Source of the DNA: Trichoplusia ni
Taxonomy: Eukaryota > Arthropoda > Insecta > Lepidoptera > Noctuidae
DNA length: 64,000 nt
NCBI RefSeq assembly: GCF_003590095.1
Contig: NC_039495.1
Coordinates: forward strand, 310,001-374,000
Direction: 5' to 3'
The position numbers and the translations under genes were made by a program. Of the stretch, positions 12,451 to 25,871 are shown in pieces; the stretch's first letter is position 1; each line of letters begins with the position of its first letter. A model generated the notes under the pieces. It had not been told where the DNA came from and ran no database searches. It worked only from the letters and a program-made list of their open reading frames with translations.

Positions 12451-13136
12451 TGTTAAGCAAGTATATCGACAGCCGTTGCTTTCTTTAAAGTCTATTGCAT
12501 AATATGTTTCATAAGAATAATATTAGCCCAACTGAAAAATCAATTTGTTATGTCATAATAATTATCTTAAACAAACGTCTTATTTGCTTAAAATCTCAAA
12601 GTTCATTAGTGTGACGAGGGAATGACGCCAAGCTTGACAAAAAAAAATAGGAACCCAACTTAAAATTCACATGACGTCATAAGTTATGAGAATTTCAAAG
12701 TAATGTATCAGAATCATCGCATTTCAGTTTTTCTAGGCAACATACAAAAGAACGAATATTTTTGAATAAACAAGCAATAATGTCCTGTCATTATCCCTCT
12801 TATTAAAATAGGTATATACCTATGTTACTAGCGCAAGTTACGACATTGTCAATGTTTTTTTTCCAAACTAAGACTCAAATCATATAACGATAGATAGATA
12901 TTACAAACAGTACAATACCAGGTCATATATTATTAAACAAATCAATAAGAAACGCGGCCGGCCAGTACATTAATCAAAATGTTGTTACAGCGACAGTGAC
13001 CATACTTTATTGTTATCATAGGATAGAAATTGGCTAGGAAGAATATTTTTTTACGTTGTAAGGGAATATTTTGATGGCAAAACTCTAAGACAGGAAGGCG
13101 TCATGAGGAAACCAGAATTCTTATTCAATTTTTTTA

Positions 13137-13260
13137 AATCTGACATCCGGAGTGAGCTAGCGTGGTGCTCTATACTCAAACCTTGCGTATATAAGATGAA
13201 ACTTGCGCCCAGCAGTGGGGTGTAATATAGGCTGGTATAATCATAGGTATAGAATATTAA
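13137..13260 (+). mobile_element. Tail of a lepidopteran interspersed repeat
   Basis: Contains gagtgagctagcgtggtgct, then cttgcgcccagcagtggggt and gtaatataggctgg, a repeat tail common in Lepidoptera (probably a LINE 3' end). Related tails lie at 18950 and 32224. Confidence 0.4.
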
Positions 13261-14219
13261 AAATGTTAGGTTACGATGTGTAAATGAGTATTTTAGAAAC
13301 ACTTGAAACATTGCTCTTTATCGAGTTATTTTATTTCTAATGTATTTTGTATTTTATTCAAAATTATGATATTAATTGTGTAAGTAACGTTAAAATATAA
13401 AATATTCTCTTTATTTGGCATTCTTAGGTATTTACTTTGGTTTAATTGCATGAACTACATAACCATGTATTAAAAATGCAGAATGGAAAATAATTCCTCA
13501 ACTCATTACAATAAACCTCATCTCCTTAATTCGACATCAAGTAATCAAACTCAACAAAACAAATGCCACTAACAACAGAACAGCTTACAAAGTGTTGCCA
13601 ACTCACAGACTCACAGTACCAAAACCAGTAGTGTTGTCCTCCGACCTAGAAACTCAAGTCTCAAGTCATTGTTTCCCAACAAAAGATCAAGTTGGAACTC
13701 CGCACTAATTAATGCTCGCCATTTGTGTTATCTGTATCACAAAGAGTCAGCCATCTTGGATTTAAGAACAACAGTCTTGATATTATCTAAGAATGTCATG
13801 GATCAAAACTGCTTCAATGCGAATGAGAGTTCATTAAATGTGGTATTTTTATATCAGTTTTTTTTTTGTTTTTGACAGCCAACGCTAACCGTTGTGAACC
13901 GGAATTTTATAAACTTTTCGATCAGAATTGACCTCACTGTATTTTCAGAAGTTAATCATAAATATTTAATATCGTAAACGTTTAAATCAAGTAGGTCGTT
14001 TTTCAGGCACTTAAATCGTTACAGTAAAGACTCTAGATGCACGTTTACAAAATGTCGTTCCTATGGATACGAACAAGCAAGAAACTTCATAAGTCTCTCT
14101 TAAAAAAAATATAAGTACAGTACACATTATACATTATTATTTATGAATGCAAGAACAGTTAAATAGTTAAATGGAAAAAAGCAACCGAATCATCGAAAGG
14201 AAAAATAATTACTCTAGTA

Positions 14220-14266
14220 AACCAACCAATAGTGTAAGCCCCAGTAGTTTACACTATTGGTTGGTT
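14220..14266. repeat. Perfect 18-bp inverted repeat, 11-nt loop
   Basis: Arms aaccaaccaatagtgtaa (14220-14237) and the exact reverse complement (14249-14266). Free-standing hairpin in non-coding DNA. Confidence 0.55.
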
Positions 14267-17030
14267 GGATTCTTTAGTTAAACTAAGCCAGATAACTGAC
14301 ACCCAATGTCACCTGCCCGACTCTACGAAGCCTCTAAAAACATCATGATAATTAACCTTTAAAAGCATTCTTAATATCTGATTTGAATGACAGATTTTCC
14401 TTTTAAAATCAAAGATAAAAATCGACGCTTGCCAATCAGAATTATCATCAATTTGTCCTTGCGATGTAGCTGTTTTAATTCCGGGCTCTTCCGTGAGGCA
14501 GTAATTGGGAATCCTCGTTAATCCCATTAGGTAGGCACCCTAGTCGCCGGCGCGGGGTGAATAAATCAATTTTTGACGATAATTGCTTGAAATACGTTTT
14601 GTTTTTGTTTATGAGAGTGTAGGCAGTTGTTTTGATAGGAAATGTGTGTTTATACGCATTATGGCCAGTGTAATGTTTTAAAAATATGTCCTTATTAGGG
14701 TTACGAATTAAAATTAGGATGTCTATGTGTATGTGACTCAAATGTTAGTGAAATCCTCGTGACACATGCATTCAATTATTCAGCAGGTTTTCTTTAAATA
14801 AAATAGAAAAAAATGCGAATATGAGTAATTTACACTTTCATGACTAAGTAAATCACTGAGCGCTATATTTCTATATTTCGCTATATTCCCATGCTCCTAC
14901 CCCAGGAGTTCTAGGTGAAGACATTATTGGCGTCGCGACGCCACTAGTGTCTTCTTAATTTGTTATTGATAAATAGGTCTTAGACTCCAGTAAACTATTC
15001 TCAGAAAATATTTCCTGACCTTACTCCCCAAGAACCATACATACGCCAGAACATTTATCCACTATAAAGTTAAGAATCTGGTTTCGTCCTGTACAAATGA
15101 CGTGCCGACTACACTGGTAAACAGTTTTCAGTTCAATAGGACTTCCAGAAAAGGTGGCTTTCGAAATGTAAAGGAGTTTTTAAAATCGACTCTGTAGTTA
15201 CTGAGAAATACCCAATACGAGTAATAACCTCTTTTCTAATAATCCAACCGCATCAACCACGGTCTTAAAAAAAACGTTAATCATTATTTTGATGACTTCA
15301 TAATAATATGAACATATATGGACTTTTTAGTATTTCACAGGCAAGCTCCATCATGGATGTGTCACAGTTTATACGTCATTATTAAGTATATTTTATTTAG
15401 ATTATGACGCACGAAACTAAGTCTTGGAACCAAATTAATTGTTTTTGTGATGGCTCTAGAACAGCTTAAATGCATTGGTTATAACGTACTGTAATTTTAA
15501 GTACAAAATAATTTTATAAAACAATTATTCCTGTTCAAAAACTGTTAAACTTTTATTCAGTTTTCCATTCTACAGTTCCGCTGGAAGTTTTATGATATTT
15601 GTCACCAGAAGTGTCCACAGTTTTAAAATAGTGAAAAGGAAGAGCTTCTAAAGTTTTGCATTTGGTTTCGTTCTATTGCAGAAAAATATTATTTTAAAGC
15701 TACACACGCGAGTTTTCAGTAAAACTTATATTTCTAAAGACATAGTAGACCGTATTCTTGGAAATCTTTTTCGAAATTTGAAAGCACTTTATTTTATACC
15801 GACTTTTGTTCGACTATGAGAATTACGTTTATCACCTTAAAATTTTAACGGTATACTATTTTTGGAGTTAAAGTTAATTTTTTTAAATAAAGTTCTCAAA
15901 ATCAGCTATGTAGTTTATAATTAGTAAAATAATAGCCGGACTGAAAAATACGTCCCTCTAAGAAATAATGTAAGTAATAGTAAAAAAAATCATTTTTGAC
16001 TTAAGCAATTGTCATATGGTACGCGTAAGATGAATTCCGTCTTACCACAAAGTCCAATTGTGGTAATATAACATTGATAGAACATTTTCAATTGTTTATT
16101 CCATATAAAACAAAATATACTCTCCCAACGAACTCGTGTATGACTCAAAGCAAACCGATTTACAACCCCTAATCTACAAAACCTGTTTAAACCCACCTAA
16201 ACAAGCAAAACTTCCTAAAATCGTTCCTGTACTTATAAAGTAGAATTTATGTCAATGAGGAAGGACAGAGCATTGCTCCGAATAGCATTGTCTCATTTGC
16301 ACAATGGAAAACATCCTACATTGAAAGTCGGTGAGTAAGTGCCCATAGGAAAGTTAGAATTTTAAATTAAACAAAAAAATGTATTAAGTAGTTACTTAAA
16401 TTCGCTTTGGAAGGTGAAAGAAAAACAAGGTGTGTGTGTTGAAAGCTTACTGAGTTTGAAACTTTGATGAATGTTGCGAGAATTATTTACATATCAGCTT
16501 AACACAGTTGCGTACTTTTGACAATAGGGGTAATTGGCAGCGGCATTGTACGAAATTAAACTTTATTATCTTTAGTACAAGCTTGTTTTTTTAATGACAA
16601 TTTTTTCCTTCTTGCATATAGTGTAGTCGATTTGTTCAAGTGTGTGGGTGTCAGTTACAGACTGAGTCAGTAAATCTGGCAATTAGTTTTATTTAGTTGC
16701 AATTGTTGAAAAAAAAACAACGTCATATTAAAAATTGGTACAGAAGTCATAACATACAATTATTTAAAACCAATTAAATCAATGAAGCAGGAAAATTTTA
16801 AGGTTATGAAAGGTCAAAAGGTCAATGTCAAATGTTGTATCCAAGAAGCTTTGGCACGCGATTAGATTCCGACTGCATATCTTTCTATGTGACTCATGAG
16901 TGCGCAAAAGAAATGGTTTGAAAACAAATAACCATCTAGGCTGAGCCAGAATCGTAAGGATGACAAAAAACGCATATAAAAAGTTGCTTGTTTTTATATA
17001 AAAAGTGTTAAGAGATAATTGTTTGTGTTA

Positions 17031-17326
17031 CTAGCTGTTGCCCGCGACTTCGTCCGCGTGGTTAGAAGATATAAGTTATAATTTATACCTGCCTTCTATC
17101 TATCTTGTAGGATTCAGTCAGCGTTTGCAATGTAAGCGCAAAAAATGTGTTTTTTTACGACCTCACATTAGAAACCTCAAAAATTGTAGCCTATGTGTTA
17201 TTCTGATGTATAAGCTATATTGTGGTAAAGTTTCATTCAAATCCATTCAGTAGTTTTTACGTGAAAGATTAACAAACATCCATACATCCATACTTACAAA
17301 CTTTCGCCTTTATAATAGTAGTAGGA
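17031..17326 (-). mobile_element. Full-length Helitron-like element, second subfamily
   Basis: Reverse orientation: ctagctgttgcccgcgactt at 17031 with the terminal hairpin gcgacttcgtccgcg, and 5' end (reverse) tcctactactattataaagg at 17326. Flanks again A and T. Contains ccattcagtagtttttacgt and aacaaacatccatacatcc. Shares its 3' end with the other subfamily but has a different body. Confidence 0.75.
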
Positions 17327-17686
17327 TATTGGACCTCAATGTAAGCAAGTGATAATATAATAGATAGTAAATCTAGGGTAATAATATTGTAGGTATGTGC
17401 TACTCAAACTAAGAACAGTTTTGAACCTAAAACTTTTTTGTAGAGCATAAAAAATGTATTTTTTCTTCTTAAATTATTCCATCTTTTTCGTCTTAGTACG
17501 ATCGTGATTGGACTACAACTTTCACAGTGACCTCGTAAAATTATACACGGACAAAATGTCGGAATACTAAGCTAGATTTTACTGGCATTGAGTCTTTGAT
17601 TTTGTCCACATCTAAGAGGATGGCATATCTAATGATGTCGTTGATTCCATAAAAAGAAGAAAAAAAACCCTTGATTATTGAACTCT

Positions 17687-17911
17687 GTAGCTTAGTTAGA
17701 AATGCGACTGGCGTGTATACCCGGGATTCGTGGGATCGAATGCTGTCTGTGGTTTGAATTTTATTTTTAACGAAGTAATTTATCTAAGGAATTTCAATTT
17801 TTCTGAAACGACTCTCAAACTAAGGAACTTAATCCTTGTGTCGCGAGGATTTCCCAACATCCAGGTCACATACACAAATACACCCAGACTTAAGACAAGC
17901 AGTCGTGGATC
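17687..17911. mobile_element. SINE remnants in two orientations
   Basis: Forward head-like part tgtagcttagttagaaatgc with box B-like gggatcgaatgc (17687-17755), then a reverse tail ggaacttaatccttgtgtcg through acaagcagtcgtggatcc (17823-17911). Two nested or adjacent fragments. Confidence 0.4.
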
Positions 17912-18030
17912 CTCTGTTTCAAAGCGCTTTCTGCGTATTCAATAATAAAAATATGCTGACATAAACTCTTAATAGTAACAGACCCTTAAACTATCAAAAC
18001 TATGTCGCAATTTCAGAAATTCCCCCAATA

Positions 18031-18293
18031 TCTATATCTATACTAATATATAAAGATGAAGAGTTTGTTTGTTTGTTTGAACGCGCTAATCTCAGGAACT
18101 ACTGGTCCAAATTGAAAAATTATTTTTGTGTTGAATAGACCATTAATCGAGGTAGGCTTTAGGCTATAAACCATCACGCTGCGACTACTAGGAGCGAAGA
18201 TACAATGGAAAATGTGAGAAAAAACAGGACGGGTATAAATCATAACTTATATCTTCTTCTACCCACGGGAACGAAGTCGCGGGCAACAGCTAG
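18031..18293 (+). mobile_element. Helitron-like non-autonomous element, copy 3
   Basis: TCTATATCTATACTAATATA at the 5' end, hairpin cccacgggaacgaagtcgcg and CAGCTAG at the 3' end, then T. Body as in copies 1, 2 and 4, with two extra tct repeats before the hairpin. Confidence 0.75.
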
Positions 18294-18946
18294 TCCACTA
18301 TAATATACTTGCAGTACCTTGAAAAGATGTATATGTAAAAAAAAAGTTGACTGTTGATATACAGCGTGTTCGCACGTACGACTCGTCACGTCTCAACCTT
18401 CGAAGGGAGAAAAATTTCATCCCTTATTGTATTTCGACGGCCTGACTTAGAAAATCTTAATGTTTTATATTGTGTCAATATTTATTAGGTTTACGAAGAA
18501 ATAGGAGACTTGGAGGTGGAATGTTTTCAAACGTTTTATAGTTCCTGTAGGTGTTGTTGTAAGTTATTGAACTATCATATTTTCATTTTTGTATTTACGG
18601 AATGGTAAGTAAAAGTATTTAGTTATTGATAAGTCTGGCTTATTTCTAGCTTGCTATGATTATTTCAGATAAAAAATGTGTGATCATACTCGTCCAATTT
18701 TCAATTACTTTCCTTTTCTATTGAATTTCGCCGTCATGGTCGCCTTGCGGTTAAATTTCCGAATTAATATGCACGCTGTTTATGTTCGCTTCCGAAGTAC
18801 GAATATCGAATGTTACTTTATTAAAGATAAGTATATTAGACCTTATTATTTAAAGCACTGGCAAAGAAAAAAATCGTGAAGACACTTGGATTTCAAATGT
18901 TCTAATCTAAATAGCTAACTCGCAGTGAATTGGTGATCAATGCATA

Positions 18947-18995
18947 CATCGAAGAAGGCCTGTGCCCACCAGTGGGCCATTTCTTAGGGTGGTAT
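18947..18995 (-). mobile_element. Short tail of a lepidopteran interspersed repeat
   Basis: Plus strand gaaggcctgtgcccaccagt followed by gggcc is the reverse of the cactgctggacataggcct tail seen at 32224. Only a fragment remains. Confidence 0.35.
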
Positions 18996-20217
18996 TATTT
19001 TATTGGGTATTCATTAAATTTAAAGCAGAACTAGAACTGCACTGTGCGCCACTATTGGTAACATTCTACCATTTGTTTTGCCATGGTATAAAATAGACTC
19101 TACTATACATCCCAGTTAAAACTATCTGGTTAGTTTAACCGCACAGTTAGTAAACCCTGGGTTAGTGACATTGTTTGTGGACGCGGTAACCCTTAGTTTA
19201 CGGAACATAGGAATTGGGGCGAGAGTCGTTACTCTTACGGACAGTATAGCTGGGGGTTTACCTCGCTGTAAATAATTAAAATACTGCGTAGAGGGAGGAT
19301 ATTGGATTAACTTATTAGGTCAATTGATTGATTTGGAATAAGCTCGATTTTCAGGTTTCTTGCCGGAAAATTGAATAAGAGTAAACAAATTCGGTTCACA
19401 AGAGTAATTTTCATGAAAAAGTAAAGCATCTTATAGATTTATCAAACTATATTCTAAATTATTTGGTTCAATATCTCATCAAAGACAATGACATTCTCGC
19501 GCCGAAACAAAAGTTAGTTTACATCTCATCGTGACAAAAGATTAACAAAACCTTTGATCCAAAAACTCTTTGCTCGAAGGACACGACGCACCTTCCGGAT
19601 TCGTCCCAAAATAAATAACATTCTACAAATAAAGTGGGCAGGAACACTGATCGATAGAAGACTTACCGGGGAACCTTTTCACCTGAATTTTTAACGAAAT
19701 TTCTCCGAGAAACTCCAATAAATTTGAATAAAGACAAAAATCATTATTGATGGTGCCTCCCTCATGCAAATTGGTCCTTAAGTGGACCTTATTAAGTCTT
19801 CTTTTTAATTTATGGACAAGTTTCGGACTTCGAGCAAGTTTCGACCGTCGACTGTTATTAATTTTAGTTTTGCTTCGCTGTCTCGTTATTTAAGTTTGGT
19901 TATTAAAGTTAATGTTATTTTAAAGTTTTGTTAAGTAATGTCTTTTCGATACAATACGTTTTATATAGCACTGTCATTGTTTTGTGTTTGCTTGACGTAG
20001 AGACGGTCGTTATAACCGGGTTTCATGTAATACTTATTCTTTTGTAAACTAGTCGGGCAATCCCGATACCTATATTATACGCGTGAGTAAACCGTTGCAT
20101 CATTTAATAATATATCAAAATTGTTTATTGTAGTTACAGCACAATTTCTCAAGTTAAGTAGTTATATTCGAGTTAAAAACTACTCTACCACTATCTATTC
20201 TTTTCATATCACCAATT

Positions 20218-20369
20218 TTGAAATGAAACTACTTTTACGGATTTTATCGCGGTTTAATTTTAGATTTTGATTTTAAACCTTTGCAGGTATCATGGTCACG
20301 GGCAGACCGTCGTTAACTAAAATCTAAAATTAAACCGCGATAAAATCCGTAAAAGTAGTCTCATTTCAA
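20218..20369. mobile_element. Inverted-repeat element with ~51-bp arms
   Basis: Left arm runs from ttgaaatgaaactactttta into cggattttatcgcggtttaa; the right arm is its reverse complement with one or two changes. The 50-nt centre is unrelated. A shortened copy with the same arm lies at 47828, so this is a small family of hairpin elements. Confidence 0.65.
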
Positions 20370-21676
20370 TGTCTAACATTCGCGTAAACTAAGAAACCAC
20401 TCTCAACAATTTTACTTCTATAATATTATGTCGCAAAATTCTCATATATTTTTCTACATATATTACATGTATGCACATCATCTATCTGATCTAGCAATAT
20501 ATCTGCATGTTGAAGTCATCAGATCATTTTCCAGTTGGGGATCGAACTCCATTTTTTATAGCAAGACTTCTGCATCTCCCAAACCTGCTCCATAAAATTA
20601 ACTCAACATTCTTATACCATAATTAAAACGCATTTTTCTAGAACCATTTGTCTAAAGCTTACAGTAGTACTCGGCTAAGTATAATACTGATTACATTCCT
20701 AACGTCGTTAATCCATTTGCTCGGAGCTAGCCATAAAAGTAATTAAGGATGCTTTCATCCCTCACGTTAACCGGAGCATACGAAAACAAAGGCGTAAATA
20801 AATGTGATTCGGACGTAAAACAATGAGCTATTTTATTTAGGAACAGGTTGAAGTAAGTGGGATTAGTCAAGGAATATGTAATATGTAAATATTATAAATG
20901 GGAGAATGTGTGAGTCCGTTTGTCAGTCGTTCTCGGCAAAAAGGAGCGACGAATTGAAACGGGCAAAACGACAAAACACAATATTACAAAATAAGATGTG
21001 CAAGGGTGCTGCCTCATCAGAAATCTTTATAATCAGACCCGCGCTTATTATGATAGTTTTTCAATATATTATTCTGATTATTGCTCTGTCTACTTAAAAA
21101 CGACCTTAAGTTAATTTTAAGACCGGACAGACTATGGAGATTTGGTAGAGATGCTAATTTGTAAAAAAAATTGGTTGAGGAACTGAAACAAAAAAAAATA
21201 GGACACGGGAAATTCCATAAATCATCCAATTAAGACCTTTTCAAGCATACCAAACAAAAACTTTCCTATTTAATTGTCCCAACATGTTTCACAATATAAT
21301 ATCTATTTTACAATTATTTTGATCCATTGTTATCTAATTGTCCAATATTAAATGTGTTCGTCCAATTAATGGCCATCAGTAATAACAGCATTCGTATTCC
21401 ATGCTCTGTTCTGTCATTAAAATGTAATTAACTACGTCCAGTATTGATTGGCGTTCGTTATAATTGTCGTGTTTGACATGCTCCAGTAAAGTGTATTCTG
21501 GAACTATTATTTGTTTGTCATGAACTATCTGAGAACGGTGGTATTACACGCGTTCTTTTCGTTCCTTTTGTCCTGTAAGCGAATCTATTTATGAATTTAG
21601 CTAAACCTTTAAAGAGATGCGGATTCTTCGAGGGTTTTTTTGGACCTGGTCCCAAATTATGCATTATGTTTTATAC

Positions 21677-21829
21677 CTCGCATTCAAATCGCATACGCAA
21701 ACACACTGAGACTCAGGACAAGCATTCGTGGACTATATTACCGCTGTCTTACGTGGGGATCAATCCCGTGACACGTCAAGCACTGTGAGTTTGACATGTG
21801 GCCTCAATCATTCAGCTATCCCTGTACTC
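21677..21829 (-). mobile_element. tRNA-derived SINE, reverse
   Basis: Contains the reverse of box B (ggggatcaatcccgtg), acaagcattcgtggactata, and reverse box A-like cctcaatcattcagctatcc. Tail end decayed. Confidence 0.5.
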
Positions 21830-23438
21830 TTAGTTAAGAAGCCATACAAAAATTAAGTAATGCTTTCTTATCTTCCCTAGGAAAGAAAGAAACGTCATTT
21901 GTCTACGAAAACTGGTCATCTATAAAAAAAATTAAAAATTATTTTTTTTTTCAGTAGACTATTATATTATTTTTTCAAATAAATTTTCTTTTGTTTTTTG
22001 TAGGGCATATTCTTCTTTCCTTCCTCGGATAAGGTTAAAAACATACAGCCCAAGTATTATTGGTAAGTCTAGGCCCTGTTTACATAAAGCCGGAGTTATT
22101 GATCTTTCTTATAAGATTTATTGTCATAGGTGTGTTTATTTTTTCATCGCTGTGTGTTTTCCTTTTTGGATGTGTAGGTAGAGTCAATACTTCAAGCTGT
22201 CTGTTTGTCTTGAAAATGTAGGTATATGTTATAGATACTTTTTTATATTAAATGGATTTTTTAACTGAAGGTGTTGTTTCTGATTTAATTCCAAAAGTTC
22301 AAGAAGTAAATTTAGTATTTATTGTTGTTTGCTTATATTTTTTTGTATACATTTTTTTACTGAACTGATATTTGTACTGAAAATTTTCTTTTCTTTTTTA
22401 ATTATTTTCCTAGTTGATTCTGGAAGTTTTTAGAGGTAAATATCCTAATATATTATCCATTGTTTTGTCGGGAAGTAAGACAGCGGGTAGACTGAAGATA
22501 TTCTACGACGCAGAAAGCGTTCTTTCAATGACAACTGCTTAAATCTATACTTTATACAAAACTTAGTTTATGGTATGCTACTTAACAGCTAATTTACTAC
22601 AAAGTTTACTGTATGAAAACGAATACACATTTTTTAGCAAAAGTCAAAAGATTGATTTCGTAGATATTTATCGACTACTACGTCATACAACACTAAACCG
22701 TACGTACCTCAACTTCATACCTAACCCCCTTACCTTTTAAGGATCGAATATAAAAGATACAAAGTCTGTTAATAAAACGTAGGTTCTTAAAGAAAGATAA
22801 GTTATCTTTTATTAACCCTAATCCACATTTATCAATCCTCGTACAAATTGGAATGGTACGTAACGACTCACACTCTATCTTTTCAACTCATTTTGTATTC
22901 TAATACATTTTCCGAAGCATCTTATTGCTATGGTGTATTATATTCCATGTTTATGTATAGTGTTAGGGACCAAAGTTACCGAAAAATCTTTGTAGGAGAC
23001 GAAAGAGGCATTGAAAATAAGGTTTTAATATTCGTTTGTCGCTTTTATGTAACCCGATCAAAAACAAAATGCGTTGAACCCAAGACACGGATCACCTTAA
23101 CACGAAAAGGTCATTTCAGCAATAACTTACAAAATATTATCAAAAAACTAACATATTATAGAAAGTAGAGTCGAAAATACGTTGTCCATGTTGTAAATTA
23201 GTATTTAATAAATAAATGAAGTAAAATCTTACCTTTGCCTTATCCGTACACTTACACAATCTTGATTCGAGAAAAAAATATTACGTAAGCACACGCTAGT
23301 CCAAAACGTATTGTTTTTCAAAATTCGTTTCAAAAACGTCACTTTAGATCGCCACAGTTTATTTCGTAAGTTGTATTTGTATTATCACGAGTACACGAAT
23401 GTTATTTTCGCTTTGGAAATATCAAATAAATGGAAATA

Positions 23439-23560
23439 AAATGGAGGCTACGCTGTCGTATTGGGGTTAGTTAGTCGGGGTTAAACTGCGCATGCGTGAA
23501 CAACCCTCACCCCCGAGTTGGCTCTGCGTTCCGATGTACACGCGTATAGGGGAGGAACGT
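23439..23560. promoter_or_regulatory. Promoter-like GC block with NRF-1 and YY1-type sites
   Basis: GC-rich patch in AT-rich DNA. It has a perfect NRF-1-type palindrome TGCGCATGCG at 23487-23496 and a YY1-like aaaatggaggc at 23439-23449, a pairing common in broadly expressed promoters. Sequence on the minus-strand side (towards 23340) has leader-like character but no ATG. It lies upstream of the orphan exon at 10.8 kb in the right orientation; the link is inference. Confidence 0.35.
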
Positions 23561-23999
23561 TTGATAAAAGATAAAACTTTGATATTTGTTGTGAATACAG
23601 AAATATAAATAAACAATATGTATTCTAGAGACAGGACAAAAGCCGCAGCATAAATTTTTTGTCATTTATCTGGTTTTAACTCTTAGTTTTAGTAATAACA
23701 GGAAAAAACATTCCAATAATATTTTACGATTCTCAGACATTCGTCTCTCATTAAAATATTCCGGTAAAAGATATAAAATGAGTAAGATTACTGACTTGTT
23801 GTTAAAGATTTATACCTACGTCAAGTTCAGTCTACGTCGAGTATAGATTTATAAAGATGAAAATACTGAAAGCCATCCATAGACTACGGATAAAGTCGTC
23901 AAGTTAAGTCATCTTTATAATAGTCAATGTCTTTCTGAAATCACAATCTTCAGCTGTCAACAACTGTATCCTACTGTGCATATAACCTATATTTAGTTA

Positions 24000-24110
24000 C
24001 TGTTTTAATTAGTCTTAGGGAAAATGAATGAATCTAAACCATACAGGGCGACACCAAAAAACCCTTCAAATCCTCCAACCGTTTAAAAGTAGTTGAGTGA
24101 CATGCTCACG
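24000..24110 (+). mobile_element. Degenerate Helitron-like remnant
   Basis: Carries aaaacccttcaaatcctcca and accgtttaaaagtagttgag, decayed forms of the consensus found in the element at 1227. Ends not defined. Confidence 0.3.
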
Positions 24111-24926
24111 TACAGTAGAATACAGATAATTCATACATGTAAATTATGTGCGCTGTAGTTTGTGTAGGTATGTTTTCGTCGTCAACGTCCAAATAGCGAT
24201 ATTAGATGATCATGAGGACGAATACATTTGGCATCGGGATAGGATATTCAATAAAACACATATTCACGCCTCATTATCTCATTATTGTTTAATCCTAACC
24301 CTATCTGGACATATTCCCAACAACGTCCGCCCGTCACCGCTTGCTAAGCGCGCTCGACAAACTCCCCAGCCTTGCGCTGTCCAATCATTACACATTATCT
24401 AGTAACTTTACACAATCTATATTAACACCACAATCGCTAATTACGTCTCAACAACTACTCTCTTTAATATTACGCAATAATCAATTAGTAACACGACCAT
24501 CTTAAATCTTATAATCCACTATTCTAATCCAATTTAAATATACCCGCGCTTCTATTTTACAACAATTACGACCAGCTAGTATTGGCGTGAATAGTAACTA
24601 TAATAATATGGGATTTATGAATAAGGTTGCGAACTATTTATCACAAATGACGTTTTAATTAAGATTTAGCTATTTATTCTCATGACCATCTCCGAAATAT
24701 TTTATTTTAATAAAGTATGTTATAAAATTATTTTTGCCGCATTAACATTGACGAATAAACAGAAAATATAATAAAAAAATATATTGTTGTATATAATTAT
24801 CTAAGTATACAATACTTTCGTGTGGCGAAATTAATAACGGCTTACTCTCGCGTACCAGGATAGCCCGAATAGTTTTGGCACGCAACGGAGTTCTTAATCA
24901 TGAGCTTGAACCATTTACGCTTGCAC

Positions 24927-25095
24927 GGATAGCAGAGTGGTTGAGTTTATTAGACCAAACCCCCGGAGCCCGACAGGCCGCGGGTTCGATCCCCGCCTAG
25001 GTCAAACACTTGTACAAGGACAACCGCCTTTGTGCATGTGTCTTCAATATTTGTGAAGCCCCTTGCGACACAAGGATTAAATTACTTAATGTAGG
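24927..25095 (+). mobile_element. tRNA-derived SINE with intact A and B boxes
   Basis: Head ggatagcagagtggttgag (box A) and cgcgggttcgatccccgcc (box B) are the least decayed pol III promoter in the window. Body tgtgcatgtg and tail gacacaaggattaaattact follow. Not a functional tRNA: no acceptor stem closes. Confidence 0.65.
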
Positions 25096-25871
25096 ATCGT
25101 AGCGCGTGTGAAATTCGTAGCTCTCTGAACTTAGCATTCGTAGCACATGTGCCTTAGCAAACCTGAGCACCTTAGCAACTTTGACATTTGTAGCATAATT
25201 TGACCTGACTTTCGTTGTTTTTCTTGACATTCATAGCAGAGTATATTTGATATTCCAAAAATCGACCTAGTTATTCTAATATCATTAAACCATATAATTT
25301 CAAATCTTTCCTGATGTACATATTAAAAGCATACACAATAATTGAATGTAGTATACTAGTATCTGTTCTTATTTCTCGTAGCCACCTATATACTAAAGTA
25401 CCGATCCTTATTCCCCTCTGTTTGACGACCTTAATCCACGAAGAGCGAACAGAGTAAAGCATGGAGAGTATACCAGTTTGTAGGGAGATTATAAATTAAT
25501 CTCACTTTAATATTACTTGCTATGGTCCACAGGCTACAACTTAATATTGGTAGGTACTACAAACAGTTTTGGACCACTGTGTAAAGTTTAAAAGTTTCGG
25601 TGTTTTTTGTACTTCTTCCTTATTTGCTTATCGAAGATTAAGTGCAAATTCTTGTAAATACTTACCTACTGATAAAATATTTTAATGGGTATTTTTAGGG
25701 ATTTTTTGCCCAATCAAGTTACAAATACTCATACCACTCAGACCCCAAACATTTACGGTTTTGGGATCACTTAAATGTTTGTCTGCTATGCCATTAAGTA
25801 TAAAGTAGTATAAATTGTAACTTTTAAGTTCTTATTTTGAAATGAATGCTTTCACAACTAATTGGCCAACC

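Larger units (their letters stand above)
18996..23438. other. Non-coding stretch with one open frame ending at a donor-like site
   Basis: Besides the elements listed, the minus strand is open without ATG from 19889 to a stop at 19623, and holds a consensus donor CCCG|GTAAGT at 19667/19666. No acceptor or family match makes it a gene. The rest shows nothing. Confidence 0.3.

Noticed and set aside
22848..23168. 106-codon plus-strand frame
   Set aside because: AT-rich random composition, no domain, no splice support.
24927..25000. Functional tRNA gene
   Set aside because: A and B boxes are present but no cloverleaf closes, and the SINE body and tail follow.
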